From Pseudomonadota bacterium (GTDB lineage Bacteria; Pseudomonadota; Alphaproteobacteria; Acetobacterales; Acetobacteraceae), in assembly GCA_021845595.1 (NCBI GenBank), contig JAJZVV010000001.1:372001-436000 (forward strand): a stretch of DNA of 64,000 nt, read 5' to 3'. Shown here piece after piece: positions 26,890 through 38,586 of this stretch. The notes under the pieces were generated by a model. That model worked only from the letters and a program-made list of their open reading frames with translations, did no database searches and was not told the DNA's origin. Position 1 is the first letter of the stretch. Each line of letters opens with the position of its first letter. Both the position numbers and the translations under genes were made by a program.

Positions 26890-28389
26890 ATGAGCGCGAT
26901 GCCACAGCGCCAGGGGTCTTCGGCCGCGGACCGCGGTCTCGCCGGTCCGCTCACCGCCTATGATCCCGGGGCCTTCTTGTGCGAGATGCTCGGGGCCACG
27001 GCGGCGGCCGATCCGGCCATGATCGATCCGTCGCGCCGGCTGATCCTGCAGCGGCTGGCGGGGATGGACCTCGCCGAGCTGCGCCGCCGCGCCGCCGTCG
27101 CCGAGACCGAGCTCTACAATCTCGGCATCACCTTCACGGTCTATTCGGAACGGGACGCGATCGACCGCATCCTGCCGTTCGACATTCTTCCCCGGGTGCT
27201 CACGGCGGCGGAGTGGGACACCGTCGAGCACGGCGTCATCCAGCGCGTCGCCGCGCTCAATTTGTTCCTGCACGACATCTATCACCACCAGACAATCCTC
27301 CGCGACGGCGTGGTGCCGGCGGATCTCGTGCTCGGCAACGCCAACTTCCGTCCCGAGATGGTCGGGCTCGACGTGCCGCACGGGACCTATGTGCATGTCT
27401 GCGGCACCGACATCGTGCGCGACGAATCCGGCCGCTTCCTCGTGCTCGAAGACAATGCCCGCACCCCTTCGGGCGTCTCCTACGTGATCGAGAACCGGCA
27501 CATGATGGCGCGCGTCTTCCCCGACCTCATGGCCGGGCTCGCGGTTCGTCCGATCGGCGAGTACGGCATGCGGCTGCTCGGCGCGATGGCCGAGATCGCA
27601 GCGCCATGCGCGGGCGAGCCTCAGATCGTGCTGCTATCGCCCGGTATCTACAATTCGGCCTATTTCGAGCATGTGTTCCTCGCGCGCGAGATGGGCGTGC
27701 CGCTCGTCGAAGGCCGCGACCTCGTCGTCGAGGATGGCAGCGTCTGGATGCGCACTGTCGCCGGCCTCGCCCCGGTGCATGCGATCTATCGCCGCATCAA
27801 CGACGAGTTTCTCGACCCCGCTGTTTTCCGCGCCGACAGCACGCTCGGCGTGCGCGGCCTGATAGAGGCCTGGCGCAAGGGCCGCGTTGCCATCGCCAAC
27901 GCGGTCGGCACCGGCGTCGCCGACGACAAGGCCGTCTATGCCTACATGCCGCGCATCATCCGCTACTATCTAAACCAGGAGCCGATTCTCGCCAATGTCG
28001 AGACCCATATCTGCCGCGAGGCGGAGGGGCTGCGCTACACGCTGGATCATCTCGACTCGCTCGTCGTCAAGCCGGTCGGCGAGTCCGGCGGTTACGGGCT
28101 GATCATCGGTCCGCACGCCACGCGCGACGAACTTGCCGCGTTCCGCGAAAAGCTGCTGGCAGATCCCGCGAACTACATCAGCCAGCCGATGGTGCACCTA
28201 TCGGTGGCGCCGACGCTGTGCGCGGAGGGCATCGCCGCGCGTCACGTCGATCTGCGGCCCTTCGCCATCACCGGGCGCGAGACATGGGTGCTGCCGGGCG
28301 GTCTCACCCGGGTGGCGCTGCGGCCGGGCTCGCTGGTGGTGAACTCCTCGCAGGGTGGTGGCTCGAAAGACACATGGGTGCTCGCATGA
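26890..28389 (+). CDS. Circularly permuted ATP-grasp type 2 protein
   Basis: 499 residues. The family core is clear: AETELYNLGITFTVYSERDAIDRILPFDILPRVL, GTDIVRDESGRFLVLEDNARTPSGVSYVIENR, SPGIYNSAYFEHVFLAREMGVPLVEGRDL, VKPVGESGGYGLIIGPHA and RPFAITGRETWVLPGGLTRVALR. These proteins are predicted ligases forming a peptide-like bond; their substrate is unknown, though a role in a hypothetical peptide system has been proposed. The stop overlaps the alpha-E gene start (ATGA), a pairing conserved across proteobacteria. Confidence 0.93.
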   Translation: MSAMPQRQGSSAADRGLAGPLTAYDPGAFLCEMLGATAAADPAMIDPSRRLILQRLAGMDLAELRRRAAVAETELYNLGITFTVYSERDAIDRILPFDILPRVLTAAEWDTVEHGVIQRVAALNLFLHDIYHHQTILRDGVVPADLVLGNANFRPEMVGLDVPHGTYVHVCGTDIVRDESGRFLVLEDNARTPSGVSYVIENRHMMARVFPDLMAGLAVRPIGEYGMRLLGAMAEIAAPCAGEPQIVLLSPGIYNSAYFEHVFLAREMGVPLVEGRDLVVEDGSVWMRTVAGLAPVHAIYRRINDEFLDPAVFRADSTLGVRGLIEAWRKGRVAIANAVGTGVADDKAVYAYMPRIIRYYLNQEPILANVETHICREAEGLRYTLDHLDSLVVKPVGESGGYGLIIGPHATRDELAAFREKLLADPANYISQPMVHLSVAPTLCAEGIAARHVDLRPFAITGRETWVLPGGLTRVALRPGSLVVNSSQGGGSKDTWVLA

Positions 28390-29378
28390 GTGCCACCGTG
28401 GCCGACGGCACCGACGCACCGCGCTCGTCCCAGCTGCTCTCGCGCTACGCCGGCAGCATCTTCTGGCTCGCGCGCCAGATGGAGCGGACGGAGAATCTCG
28501 CGCGCATCCTCGATGTCACCGAGACCTTCACCCGCCATGCCCGCGACGAGGAAGGCTGGCTGGCAGTGGTGCGCATCAATGCCGACGAAACACGCTTCTG
28601 CGCCACCCACCCGGCGCCGACGGCGCAGGCGGTGACGCATTTCTATGTGCTCGACCGCGACAATCCGACCTCGATCGCCGCCACGCTGGCCCAGGCGCGC
28701 GAGAACGCACGCCTGCTGCGTCCGCTGATCTCGACCGAGATGTGGTCCCAGATCAACATCTTCCACAACCGGATGCGGCAGTTGACCGCGGCGGACATCG
28801 CCCCCTCGCACCTCTCGCAGCTCTGCGCCGACATCAAGCAGGCCTGCCAGACCCACACCGGCATCACGGAGGGAACATTCTACCGCGATGCCGGCTGGAC
28901 CTTCTACATGCTCGGCCGGCATATCGAGCGCGCCGACCAGATCACCCGTCTGGTGGACATCAAATATCACATGCTGCTGCCTTCGGCGGATGCCGTGGGC
29001 TCGGCGCTCGATGTCGGCCAGTGGCATGCGCTGCTGCGGGCCGCCGCCGGCTACCACGCTTTCCGCCGCAACTTCCCCCGCGACATGACCCCGGCGATGG
29101 TGGCCGGCTTCCTGCTGCTCAATCACGGCTTTCCGCGCTCGCTCGTGCACAGCGTTCGCCTGACCCAGGCGACGCTGGCGCAACTGCGCTCCTCCTACCG
29201 GCTGCGCGGTGCGGACGCGGCGCTGGAGCGGCTGGAGGATCTCAGCGCCGTGCTGACCGAGACGAGCATCGACACCCTCATCGCGCGCGGCCTGCACGAA
29301 TTCCTCGACTGGGTGCAGCGTGAGTTGATCGGCCTGCACGCGACGATCGCCGCGCGCTTCTGGCCCGCAGAGGGCTGA
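28386..29378 (+). CDS. Alpha-E domain protein
   Basis: 330 residues, almost all helical. It starts with SRYAGSIFWLARQMERTENLARILDVTETF, includes EGTFYRDAGWTFYMLGRHIERADQITRLVDIKYH, and ends with helices containing the repeated acidic residues that give the family its name. It is always found beside the circularly permuted ATP-grasp protein and is thought to be part of the same enzyme system. The transglutaminase-like and proteasome-like protease genes that often complete this cluster are absent here; the next gene is on the other strand. Confidence 0.92.
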   Translation: MSATVADGTDAPRSSQLLSRYAGSIFWLARQMERTENLARILDVTETFTRHARDEEGWLAVVRINADETRFCATHPAPTAQAVTHFYVLDRDNPTSIAATLAQARENARLLRPLISTEMWSQINIFHNRMRQLTAADIAPSHLSQLCADIKQACQTHTGITEGTFYRDAGWTFYMLGRHIERADQITRLVDIKYHMLLPSADAVGSALDVGQWHALLRAAAGYHAFRRNFPRDMTPAMVAGFLLLNHGFPRSLVHSVRLTQATLAQLRSSYRLRGADAALERLEDLSAVLTETSIDTLIARGLHEFLDWVQRELIGLHATIAARFWPAEG

Positions 29379-29380
29379 GC

Positions 29381-30874
29381 CTATCCGCCAGCGGGAACGA
29401 TCAAGTTCTCCCGCCACAGTCGGCCGCTATCTGGCAGATCCGTATTGCTCCAACCACCGCCGAGCGCCGTCACCAAGGCGACGCTGGCCAGCAGCCGGTT
29501 CTGGCGAATGGTGAGCGCGGTGATTTCGTCGGAGAGAGCGAGGGTCTCGTCGGTCAGCACGGTGGTGTAGATCACCGTGCCTGCGCGATACTGGTTCAGC
29601 GCCAGCGCGACGGTCTGACGCGCGTCCGCCACCGCGAGGTCCTGCGCGGCGGCCTCGTCCTGCAGCACGTGCAGCGCCACCAGCGCGTCCTCCACCTGCT
29701 GGAAGGCGGTCAGCACGGTCTCCCGATAGGTGGCCACGCTGGCCTCGTAGAGCGCCCGGTTCGCCGCCACCTGCGCGGTGAGCAAGCCGCCTTCGAACAC
29801 CGGCGTCGCCGCCGCGGCGCCGACCGACCAGACCTGGTTGGCCAGGCGGATCAGCGTGTCGAGCGGATTGCCGGTGTAGCCAGCCGCGGCGTTCAGCGTC
29901 ACGTCCGGAAAATAGGCGGCGATCGCGGCACCGATCAGCGCATTCGCCTGCTGCATCTGCCGCTCCGCCCCGGCGACGTCGGGGCGGCGCTCGAGCAGGG
30001 TCGAGGGCAGTCCGGAAGGAACCACCGGCACCGCGCTCGTCAGCATCGCCGGCGGAATGCTGAGTGTCGAAGGCGGACGGCCGGCCAGCACCGCGATCGC
30101 ATGCTCGAACTGCGCACGGGTCTGGGCCACCGCGATCGCCTGCGCTTCGGTCGTCCTGACCTGTGTCTCGGCCGTCAGCACGTCCAACCGCTGCGCCACA
30201 CCGACATCGTACTGGTTCTGCACGATCTTGAGCGCGGCACGATATTGCACCACGGTATCGTTCAAGAGCTTCTGCAGCGAGTCCGCCGCGCGCATGTTGA
30301 AATAGGCGCTGGCCAATGCCGACTGCGCCGAGAGCCGGACGAAAGCGATCTGCGCGGCGCTCGCCTGCGCGCCGGCGACCCGGCTTTCGATGGTGCGGCG
30401 GATGCCGCCCCAGACATCGAGGGTCCAGTTCATCTGGCCCTGCAAGCTGTAGACCGACTTCGCATAGGTCAGCTTGCGTGCCGACGCGCCGTTGACACCA
30501 ACGCCGGCGGACGAAATCTGCGAGGTGCCGCTGCCGGTGCCACCACCGAGCCGCTGGGTCACCGGATTGACGGTCATGAACGGCATCAGTTGCGCTTCGG
30601 CCTCGGTGATCAGGGCCTGTGCATCCATGTAGTTCGCATAGGCGAACTTGATGCTCTGGTTCGAGACATCGACCTCCCGTTCGAGCTCGTCCAGGGTGGC
30701 GTCATGGTAGATCGACCACCATGCGCCACGGTCGATCGCATCGAGCGGGGCGGCGGGTTTCCACCCGGCGAGTTCCTTGAACTGCGCCGCCGGCGGCGCC
30801 GCTGGCCGCTGGTAGTCGGGGCCAACCGTGCAAGCCGCCAGCGCGCCCATCAGGGCCAGAGCGAGCGGCCTCAT
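29381..30874 (-). CDS. Outer-membrane efflux lipoprotein, NodT/OprM type
   Basis: 497 residues. The lipobox is ALAAC, followed by TVGPDYQRP, a typical NodT-family N-terminus. Two OEP repeats follow with the long periplasmic helices (GVAQRLDVLTAETQVRTTEAQAIAVAQTRAQFEHAIAVLAGRPPS, and RAGTVIYTTVLTDETLALSDEITALTIRQNRLLASVALVTALGGGW). It forms the trimeric exit duct for the RND pump. ATG 30874 overlaps the stop of the permease gene (ATGA). Last gene of the operon. Confidence 0.94.
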   Translation of the reverse strand: MRPLALALMGALAACTVGPDYQRPAAPPAAQFKELAGWKPAAPLDAIDRGAWWSIYHDATLDELEREVDVSNQSIKFAYANYMDAQALITEAEAQLMPFMTVNPVTQRLGGGTGSGTSQISSAGVGVNGASARKLTYAKSVYSLQGQMNWTLDVWGGIRRTIESRVAGAQASAAQIAFVRLSAQSALASAYFNMRAADSLQKLLNDTVVQYRAALKIVQNQYDVGVAQRLDVLTAETQVRTTEAQAIAVAQTRAQFEHAIAVLAGRPPSTLSIPPAMLTSAVPVVPSGLPSTLLERRPDVAGAERQMQQANALIGAAIAAYFPDVTLNAAAGYTGNPLDTLIRLANQVWSVGAAAATPVFEGGLLTAQVAANRALYEASVATYRETVLTAFQQVEDALVALHVLQDEAAAQDLAVADARQTVALALNQYRAGTVIYTTVLTDETLALSDEITALTIRQNRLLASVALVTALGGGWSNTDLPDSGRLWRENLIVPAGG

Positions 30875-33800
30875 TCGCCGGCCTCGGGCGCGGCATCGGG
30901 CAGCGCCGGGAACAGCCGCCGCCACCGGCGTTGCGCCGCCAGACGAAGCCTGTCGAGATAGAGATAGACGATCGGCGTCGTGTAGAGCGTCAGCACCTGA
31001 CTGACCATCAGACCGCCGACGATGGAGGTTCCGAGTGGATGGCGGAACTCCGCTCCCTCGCCGCGGCCGATCGCGAGCGGCAGGGCACCGAACATCGCGG
31101 CGAACGTGGTCATCAGGATCGGGCGGAAGCGCTTGAGGCAGGCCAGGCGAATCGCATCGCGGGGGCTCATTCCCTGCTCCCGCTCCGCCTGCAGTGCGAA
31201 ATCGATCATCAGGATGGCGTTCTTCTTGACGATGCCGATGAGCAGGATGATCCCGATCATGGCGATGATGCTGAACTCCTGGCCGAATGCGATCAGCGCC
31301 AGCAGCGCGCCGATGCCCGCCGATGGGAGCGTGGAGAGGATCGTGATGGGATGAACATAGCTCTCATAGAGCATACCGAGCACGATGTAGACGGCTGCCA
31401 GCGCGGCCAGGATGAGGATCGGCTCGTTCTGCACCGATTGCTGGAAGACCCGTGCCGTGCCCTGGAATCCGGCTTGGATCGTGCTCGGCATGCCGATGCG
31501 CCGCATCGCCGCGTTGAAGGTCGGCCCGACCTCGCCCAATGTGTGCCCCGGCCGAAGGTTGAAGGCCACCGTGCCGGCAACGAACTGGCCCTGGTGATTG
31601 ACCTCCAGCGCCGTGTGGCCAGGCTCGAACCGGGCGACGGCGGCCAGCGGCACCATGGTATTCGCCGTCGTGCTCACCGCCGCGCCGGTCGAGCCGACGG
31701 ACTTGCCGGTATTGCCGATGGAATTGGTGGCGAGATTGCGCACGGCCGCGAGCGCCGCCGTGCCAGCCGCTCCGGCATTGACCGCCCCGGCGGCGGCATT
31801 GCCCGCCGCGAACACCGGGCTGGCGGCGACCGCGCCGACCGAATCCGTCACCGTGCCGATCACCGCGTTGCTCCGCGCCGTTCCGTTGGGAACCGCGCCC
31901 GACGCCGTGCTGACATAGAGTTTCTGCAGCGTGCCCGTATCCTGCCAGAACCGCGGCGCCACCTCCATGATCACGAAATACTGATTCATCGCCTTGTAGA
32001 TCGTCGAAACCTGCCGCTGCCCGAAGGCGTCGTAGAGATTGTTGTCGATGATGCTGGGCAGCAGCCCGTAGCGCGCCGCGGCGGGGCGGTCCACCACCAC
32101 CTCGCTGACGAGTCCGCCCTGCTGCAGGTCGGAACTGACATCGACGACGACCGGATCATCGGCCAGCGCCTCCACCAGGCGCGGTGTCCAGAGCACGAGA
32201 TCCTCGAGCGAATCGGCTTGCAGCGTATATTGGTACTGGGCATTGCCGAGCCGGCCGCCGAAACGCGCCTCCTGAACCGACTGTAGATAGAGCCGGGCGC
32301 CGGAAACTGCGTTGAGCCGCGGCCGCAGACGCGCCACCACCTGGTCGGCGCCGACGTCGCGTTCGTCGCGCGGCTTGAGATTGACGAACACGCGGCCCGA
32401 ATTGATCCGGCGCCCGCCCCCAGTATAGCCCGAGAGCGTCGCCACGGCCGGATCGCTCTGAACGATGGCCATGAACTCCGCGAGCTTGCCGCGCATGGCC
32501 TGAAACGAGATCGCCTGATCCGCGACGATCGCCCCGAACAACCGCCCCGTGTCCTGCTGCGGGAAGAAGCCCTTCGGAATGATCGTGAAGAGATGGACGT
32601 TGAGGACGATCATCGCGGCAAGCCCCACCAGCACCAGCCGCGGGTGGTCCAGCGCGACATCGAGTGTCCGCGCATATCCGGCGACCATCCGATCGAACCC
32701 GCCTTCGGCGAGGCGATGCAGTGCCTGCGCGCGTTCATCGCGGCGCGTGCTGAGGAAGAAGGCGCACATCATCGGCGTCAGGGTCAGCGACAGGACCATC
32801 GAGACCATGATCGCCATCGACAAGGTCAGCGCGAACTCCCGGAAGAACCGCCCGATGATGCCTCCCATGAGCAGGATCGGCAGGAACACCGCGATCAGCG
32901 AGACGCTCATCGACACGACGGTGAATCCGACCTCGCGTGCGCCGAGCATCGCCGCCTGGAGGCGCGACATTCCAGCCTCGACGTGGCGGGTCACGTTCTC
33001 GAGTACGACGATGGCATCATCGACGACGAACCCGGTGGCGACGGTCAGCGCCATCAGGCTGAGGTTGTTGAGACTGAACCCGGCGAGGTTCATCAGCGCG
33101 AAGGTTCCGATGATCGAGATCGGCACCGTCACGCTCGGGATCAGCGTCGCGCGCAGATTGCGCAGGAACACGAAGACGACGAGCACGACCAAGGCCACCG
33201 CGATCAGCAGCGTGCGCTGGGTATCGAGCAACGAGACGCGGATGGTCTTGCTGCGGTCGGCGATGACGCTGATCTCGGTGTCACCTGGCATCGCGGCCGC
33301 GAGTTGCGGCAAGGAAGCGAGCACGGTGTCCACCGCCGCGATGATGTTCGCGCCGGGCTGCCGGCTGAGGATGAGCAGCACACCCGGCTTGCCGTTGGCG
33401 AACGCCGCGTTGCGCACATCCTGCACCGAGTCGAGAACCTCGGCGACGTCGGTCAGCCGTACCGGCGCCCCATTGCGGAAGGCCACGACCAGCGGCGCGT
33501 AGTCCGCGGCGCGCAGCGCCTGGTCGTTGGTATAGATCTGGAACCGGCGCCCGCCATTCTCGATCGTGCCCTTCGGGCTGTTCGCATTGGCCGAGGCCAA
33601 GGCCGCCCGCACGTCCTCGAGCCCGACGCCATACTGAGCCAGCGCTTGCGGATTGAGCTCGATGCGCACCGCCGGCAGCGCGCTGCCGACCACGTCCACC
33701 TGCCCGATACCGTTGAGCTGCGACAGGCGTTGCTGGAGGATGTTGGAGGCGTCGTCGTAGAGCTGGCCCGGGGAGCGGGAATCGGAGGTCAGCGCCAGGA

Positions 33801-34221
33801 TCAGGATCGGCTGGTCGGCCGGGTTGACCTTGCGGTAGGTCGGGTTGGTGCGCATCGAGGTCGGCATGTCCGCGTGCGCGGCGTTGATCGCCGCCTGCAC
33901 GTCGCGCGCGGCGCCGTCGATGTCGCGGTTGAGATCGAACTGCAGCGCGATCGCCGTGTTGCCCATCGAGTTCTGCGACGTCATCTCGTCGAGATCCGAA
34001 ATCTGCGCGAGATGACGTTCGAGCGGCTCGGCCACCGTCGAGGCCATGGTCTCGGCGCTGGCGCCGGGCAGGCGGGCCTGGACATAGATCACCGGATAGT
34101 CCACCGCCGGCAGCGGCGCCACCGGCAGGTGGACGTAGCCGAGCGCACCGGCGAGCGCGACGGCGAGGCTGAGCAGCGTCGTCGCGACCGGTCGCAGGAT
34201 GGCTGTCGTCGACAGAGTCAC
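30871..34221 (-). CDS. RND multidrug efflux permease, MdtC-like, with an insertion
   Basis: 1116 residues, longer than the ~1025 usual for MdtB/MdtC. The HAE1-type core is intact: the first helix with [37 protein letters not shown] (proton-relay Asp pair) and the C-terminal [20 protein letters not shown]. Residues ~772-855 (bases 31656-31905) are an extra Ala/Gly/Asn/Thr/Val-rich block between [10 protein letters not shown] and [13 protein letters not shown], where other members are continuous. It is likely in the periplasmic porter/docking region. The pump would function with the second permease (34218-37298) as a heterotrimer, as in MdtBC. Confidence 0.94.
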   Translation of the reverse strand: MTLSTTAILRPVATTLLSLAVALAGALGYVHLPVAPLPAVDYPVIYVQARLPGASAETMASTVAEPLERHLAQISDLDEMTSQNSMGNTAIALQFDLNRDIDGAARDVQAAINAAHADMPTSMRTNPTYRKVNPADQPILILALTSDSRSPGQLYDDASNILQQRLSQLNGIGQVDVVGSALPAVRIELNPQALAQYGVGLEDVRAALASANANSPKGTIENGGRRFQIYTNDQALRAADYAPLVVAFRNGAPVRLTDVAEVLDSVQDVRNAAFANGKPGVLLILSRQPGANIIAAVDTVLASLPQLAAAMPGDTEISVIADRSKTIRVSLLDTQRTLLIAVALVVLVVFVFLRNLRATLIPSVTVPISIIGTFALMNLAGFSLNNLSLMALTVATGFVVDDAIVVLENVTRHVEAGMSRLQAAMLGAREVGFTVVSMSVSLIAVFLPILLMGGIIGRFFREFALTLSMAIMVSMVLSLTLTPMMCAFFLSTRRDERAQALHRLAEGGFDRMVAGYARTLDVALDHPRLVLVGLAAMIVLNVHLFTIIPKGFFPQQDTGRLFGAIVADQAISFQAMRGKLAEFMAIVQSDPAVATLSGYTGGGRRINSGRVFVNLKPRDERDVGADQVVARLRPRLNAVSGARLYLQSVQEARFGGRLGNAQYQYTLQADSLEDLVLWTPRLVEALADDPVVVDVSSDLQQGGLVSEVVVDRPAAARYGLLPSIIDNNLYDAFGQRQVSTIYKAMNQYFVIMEVAPRFWQDTGTLQKLYVSTASGAVPNGTARSNAVIGTVTDSVGAVAASPVFAAGNAAAGAVNAGAAGTAALAAVRNLATNSIGNTGKSVGSTGAAVSTTANTMVPLAAVARFEPGHTALEVNHQGQFVAGTVAFNLRPGHTLGEVGPTFNAAMRRIGMPSTIQAGFQGTARVFQQSVQNEPILILAALAAVYIVLGMLYESYVHPITILSTLPSAGIGALLALIAFGQEFSIIAMIGIILLIGIVKKNAILMIDFALQAEREQGMSPRDAIRLACLKRFRPILMTTFAAMFGALPLAIGRGEGAEFRHPLGTSIVGGLMVSQVLTLYTTPIVYLYLDRLRLAAQRRWRRLFPALPDAAPEAGE

Positions 34222-37200
34222 GAGGCCGCGCCCGACAACCGCGCCGCGCTGCGCCGGCGCTGCGCCAGCCGGTCGAACGCAAGATAGATCACCGGCGTCG
34301 TGAACAGCGTCAGCACCTGGCTCACGATCAGTCCGCCAACGATGGTGATGCCGAGCGGGCGGCGCAGCTCTGCGCCGGTGCCGGTACCGAGCATCAGCGG
34401 CAGCGCGGCCAGGAGCGCCGCGAAGGTCGTCATCAGGATCGGCCGCAAGCGCAGCAGCGCCGCCTCGCGGATCGCCGCACGCGGCGCCATGCCCTGCTCG
34501 CGTTCGGCCGCCAGCGCGAAGTCGATCATCATGATCGCGTTTTTCTTGACGATGCCGATCAGCAGCACGATGCCGATGATGCTGATCACATCGAGATCAC
34601 CCCCCGTGAGCAACAGTGCCGCGAGGGCGCCGACGCTGGCGGACGGCAGCGTCGACAGGATCGTGATCGGATGGATGAAGCTCTCGTAGAGCACCCCGAG
34701 CACGATATACATGGTCAGCACGGCGGCGAGAATGAGCAGCAGTTCGTTGGCGATCGAGGCCTCGAACGCGCGCGTCGCACCCTGGAAGCTGGTCAGGAAA
34801 CTCGGCGGCAGGCCAAGCGCGTCGGTGGCGCCGCGGATCGCCGTCACCGCCGCGCCCAGCGAGGCGCCCGGCGCCAGGTTGAAGGAGATCGTGCTGGCCG
34901 GGAACTGCCCGAGATGGGTGATGCGGAGCGGCGCCTTGCGCTCGCTCACCGTGGCGATCGCCGACAGCGGCACCTGCCCGTTCACCGCCGTCGACGACGG
35001 CAGATAGATCAGATCGAGTGTCGCCAGACTCTGCTGCAATCGCGGGTCGGCCTCCAGGATCACCCGATACTGGTTGGCCTGGGTGAAGATGGTGCTGACG
35101 ATGCGCTGGCCGAAGGAATCATAGAGCACATTGTCGACCGTCGCCGGGGTGATGCCGAACCGCGCGGCGGTGACACGGTCGATGGTGATGTCCAACGCCA
35201 GCCCCTGCTGCTGCAGGTCGCTGGTGACATCTGCCAATTGTGGCAACGCCCGCAGTCGCTCGATCAGGCGCGGCATCCAGGTCTCGAACAATCCGAGATT
35301 CGGGTTCTCGACGACGAAACGGTACTGGGTCGCGCTGACCGTCGCATCGACGGTCAGGTCCTGCACCGGCTGCATGTAGAGGGTGATCCCGGGCACCTGC
35401 GCGGCGAGGCGCTGCAGATGCTGGATCACGGCGCGGGCGGACCGGCGGCGCTCGCCGAGCGGGCGCAGGTTGATCAGGAGAGCCCCGGTATTCAGCGTTC
35501 CGTTGGTGGCGTCGACGCCGATCTGCGAGGACAGGCTGACGACGTCGCGGTCCTTGAGCAGGACGGCGGCGAGCGCCTGCTGGCGGTCGGCCATCGCGGC
35601 GTAGCTGATACCCTGATCCGCCTGGCTCACGCCCTGGATCAGGCCGGTGTCCTGGATCGGGAAAAATCCCTTCGGCACCACCAGGTAGAGCCCCGCCGTG
35701 AGCGCCAGGGTCAGGACCGCGACGAGGAGCGTCGTGCGCTCGTGGCGAAGCACGACATCGAGCGCGGCGCCGTAGGCATCGCGCAGCGCAAGGAACGGAT
35801 CGCGGCCGGGCCGCGGCTCGGCACGGCGCAGCAGCCGCGCGCAGAGCATCGGCACCAGGGTCAGCGAGACCACGGCGGAGATGACGATGGTCACCGCGAG
35901 GGTGATGGCGAACTCGTGAAACAGGCGCCCGACGACATCGCCCATGAACAGCAGCGGGATCAGCACCGCGATCAGCGAGACGGTGAGCGAGATGATGGTG
36001 AAGCCGATCTGCCGCGCGCCCTTGAGCGCCGCCGCGAGCGGCGTCTCGCCCGCCTCCACGTAGCGGGCGATGTTCTCGATCATCACAATGGCGTCGTCGA
36101 CGACGAAACCGGTGGCGATGGTGAGCGCCATCAACGACAGATTGTTCAGGCTGAAGCCGGCCAGATACATCACCGCCAGCGTGCCGACCAGGGAGAGCGG
36201 CACCGACAGGCTCGGGATCACCGTCGCCGGCAGATCGCGCAGGAACAGGAAGATCACTAGGATCACCAGCGCCACGGCAAACCCGAGTTCGAAGGTGACA
36301 TCGCGCACACTGGCGCGGATGGTGGCAGTGCGGTCGGTGACCACGGTGACGTTGACGGCGGCGGGCAACGTCGCCTTCAGTCGCGGCAGCAGGCTTTGCA
36401 CGCGCTCGGCCACCGCGATCACATTGCTGCCGGGCTGCCGCTGGATGTTGAGGATGATCGCCGGCGTCGTGTTGGTCCAGGCGCCGAGCTTGTCGTTCTC
36501 CGCCCCCTCGATCACGGAGGCAACGTCGCTGAGACGCACCGGCGCGCCGCTGCGATAGGCGATGACCTGGTCGCGGAACGCGGCCGCGCTCTGGAGCTGA
36601 TCGTTGGCAACGACGGTGACCGACTGCGTCGGTCCGTCGAAACTGCCTTTCGGCGCGTTGACGTTGAGATTGGCGAGGGTGGTGCGAAGGTCGTCGAGAT
36701 TGAGCCCATAGGCCGACAGCGCGGGGAGATTGGCGCGCACGCGCACCGCCGGGCGGTGGCCGCCGCTGATCGTCACCAGCCCGACACCCGGCAGTTCGGA
36801 AATGCGCTGGGCGAGCCGCGTGTCCGCAAGCTCCTGCACCCGCGTCAGCGGCAGGCTGGCGGAGGTCAGCGCCAGCGTGAGGATCGGCGCGTCCGCCGGA
36901 TTGACCTTGGCGTAGATCGGCGGCGTCGGCAGGTCGGTCGGCATCAGATTGCTGGCGGCGTTGATCCCCGCCTGCACTTCCTGCTCCGCGACATCGAGGC
37001 TGAGCGCAAGGTCGAACTGCAGGGTTATGATCGAGGCCCCTGCCGAGCTGGCGGAGATCATCTGCGCCAGGCCCGGCATCTGGCCGAACTGGCGCTCGAG
37101 CGGGGCGGTGACGGCAGAGGTCATCACCTCCGGGCTCGCGCCCGGATACAGGGTCTGCACCTGGATGGTCGGGTAGTCCACCTGCGGCAGTGCCGAGATC

Positions 37201-37298
37201 GGCAGGAACCGCAGCGCGACGAGCCCGACCAGCATGATCGCCGCCATCAGCAGCGAGGTTGCCACCGGGCGCAGGATGAACAGGCGTGAGGGGTTCAT
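34218..37298 (-). CDS. RND multidrug efflux permease, MdtB-like
   Basis: 1026 residues, standard length. It starts [25 protein letters not shown] and has [19 protein letters not shown] with the transport aspartates, [12 protein letters not shown], and [24 protein letters not shown]. It lacks the low-complexity block seen in its partner. ATG 37298 is chosen because the longer ORF adds an Arg-rich tail without a helix. The stop overlaps the next permease start by four bases, so the two subunits are probably made in a fixed ratio. Confidence 0.95.
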   Translation of the reverse strand: MNPSRLFILRPVATSLLMAAIMLVGLVALRFLPISALPQVDYPTIQVQTLYPGASPEVMTSAVTAPLERQFGQMPGLAQMISASSAGASIITLQFDLALSLDVAEQEVQAGINAASNLMPTDLPTPPIYAKVNPADAPILTLALTSASLPLTRVQELADTRLAQRISELPGVGLVTISGGHRPAVRVRANLPALSAYGLNLDDLRTTLANLNVNAPKGSFDGPTQSVTVVANDQLQSAAAFRDQVIAYRSGAPVRLSDVASVIEGAENDKLGAWTNTTPAIILNIQRQPGSNVIAVAERVQSLLPRLKATLPAAVNVTVVTDRTATIRASVRDVTFELGFAVALVILVIFLFLRDLPATVIPSLSVPLSLVGTLAVMYLAGFSLNNLSLMALTIATGFVVDDAIVMIENIARYVEAGETPLAAALKGARQIGFTIISLTVSLIAVLIPLLFMGDVVGRLFHEFAITLAVTIVISAVVSLTLVPMLCARLLRRAEPRPGRDPFLALRDAYGAALDVVLRHERTTLLVAVLTLALTAGLYLVVPKGFFPIQDTGLIQGVSQADQGISYAAMADRQQALAAVLLKDRDVVSLSSQIGVDATNGTLNTGALLINLRPLGERRRSARAVIQHLQRLAAQVPGITLYMQPVQDLTVDATVSATQYRFVVENPNLGLFETWMPRLIERLRALPQLADVTSDLQQQGLALDITIDRVTAARFGITPATVDNVLYDSFGQRIVSTIFTQANQYRVILEADPRLQQSLATLDLIYLPSSTAVNGQVPLSAIATVSERKAPLRITHLGQFPASTISFNLAPGASLGAAVTAIRGATDALGLPPSFLTSFQGATRAFEASIANELLLILAAVLTMYIVLGVLYESFIHPITILSTLPSASVGALAALLLTGGDLDVISIIGIVLLIGIVKKNAIMMIDFALAAEREQGMAPRAAIREAALLRLRPILMTTFAALLAALPLMLGTGTGAELRRPLGITIVGGLIVSQVLTLFTTPVIYLAFDRLAQRRRSAARLSGAAS

Positions 37299-37329
37299 CG
37301 GCGGCCCGCAGCGCTCCAAGCCACCACGC

Positions 37330-38586
37330 TCACGGCGCGGCCTTTCGCGCCTTGACGTGGGTCGCGGTCGCGCCGGCGCTGCCTGCCGGCGCATCGATCA
37401 CTGGCGCGACCGCCATGCCGTCGTGCAGCCGGTCGAGACCGTCGACGACGACATGCTCCCCGGCGGCGAGCCCGCTGAGAACGGCGACACGGTCGCCGTG
37501 CGCCGTGCCGACCGAAACCGGACGCAGCTTCACATGCTGATCGCTGCCGACGACGTAGACATAGCTGCCCGGCGGGCCATGCTGCACCGCCGCCACCGGC
37601 ACCAGCGCGACACCGTGCAGCGTCTCCACCACCAGATGGGCGTTGACGAATTGCTGCGGGAACAGGGTCTCGTCCTTGTTGGTGAAGCGGGCGCGGAGCT
37701 GGAACGTGCCGGTGGTGGTGTTGATCTCGCTGCCGACCGCGTAGAGTTCGCCGGTAGCGATCGGCTTGATGTCGCTCCGGTCGTAGGCGACCACCTGCAG
37801 CTTCTCGCCGGCGTTGAACCGCGGCAGGATGCGCTGCACCGCGTCCTCGGGCAGGACGAAGATCACCGTGATCGGCTGCATTTGCACAACCGTGGCGATG
37901 CCGGTGAGGGTCGATGGCTGCACCAGGTTGCCGGGATCGACGCGGCGCAGGCCGATGCGGCCATCCACCGGCGCGGTGATGCGGCAATAGATCAGGTTGA
38001 GCTTGGCGCTGTCGATCGCGGCCTGGTCCAACTGCGTCGCCGCCTCGTACTGCTTGACCAGGAAGACCTGATCCTCGGCGGTCTGCCGCGCGATCGACTC
38101 CTGGCGCTTCAGCGTTTCATATCGCTGCAGATCCATGCGCGACTGGTCGAGCAGCGCCTTGTCGCGCGCAAGCGTCGCCTGCGCCTGCGCCAGCTGCACC
38201 TCATACGGGCGCGGGTCGATCTGGGCGAGGAAATCCCCCTTCTTGACGTGCTGGCCTTCGGTGAAGGCAACCTCCGTCAGCGGGCCGCCGACCACCGGCA
38301 CCAGTGTCACCGTCGCCTCCGGCGTCACGGTGCCGAGCCCGACCAGTTCCACCGGCAGGTCGCCCATCGTCACCGCGGCGGTGCGCACCGTCGGCGCGAG
38401 TTCGCCGGCCGGGCGCGCCGGATGCGTCGCGTGCGGCTGCGGGCGCAGCCAAGCCGCGGCCCCGAGACCGGCGAGCAGGCCGAGACCCAGCAGCCAGACC
38501 AGCGCCCGGCGCATGGGCGACCGTTTCGCCGCCGTCTTGCTCCGCCCCGCCGGCTCGACCTCGAATTCACGAACCTGCTCGTCCAT
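37330..38586 (-). CDS. RND periplasmic adaptor (membrane fusion protein), MdtA-like
   Basis: 418 residues. A cytoplasmic basic segment and one N-terminal anchor helix ([20 protein letters not shown]) lead to the lipoyl half-motifs ([30 protein letters not shown] and the returning [22 protein letters not shown]) around a helical hairpin. The beta-barrel and membrane-proximal domains end with [42 protein letters not shown]. It bridges the permeases and the outer-membrane duct. First gene of adaptor-permease-permease-duct. No dedicated regulator gene is adjacent. Confidence 0.94.
   Translation of the reverse strand: MDEQVREFEVEPAGRSKTAAKRSPMRRALVWLLGLGLLAGLGAAAWLRPQPHATHPARPAGELAPTVRTAAVTMGDLPVELVGLGTVTPEATVTLVPVVGGPLTEVAFTEGQHVKKGDFLAQIDPRPYEVQLAQAQATLARDKALLDQSRMDLQRYETLKRQESIARQTAEDQVFLVKQYEAATQLDQAAIDSAKLNLIYCRITAPVDGRIGLRRVDPGNLVQPSTLTGIATVVQMQPITVIFVLPEDAVQRILPRFNAGEKLQVVAYDRSDIKPIATGELYAVGSEINTTTGTFQLRARFTNKDETLFPQQFVNAHLVVETLHGVALVPVAAVQHGPPGSYVYVVGSDQHVKLRPVSVGTAHGDRVAVLSGLAAGEHVVVDGLDRLHDGMAVAPVIDAPAGSAGATATHVKARKAAP

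Noticed and set aside
24785-26893. 702-codon plus-strand ORF antisense to the CoA-transferase/glycosyltransferase genes
   Set aside because: Its only notable segment ([12 protein letters not shown]...) is simply repeat copy B read from the other strand; the rest is His/Arg/Gln-rich shadow.
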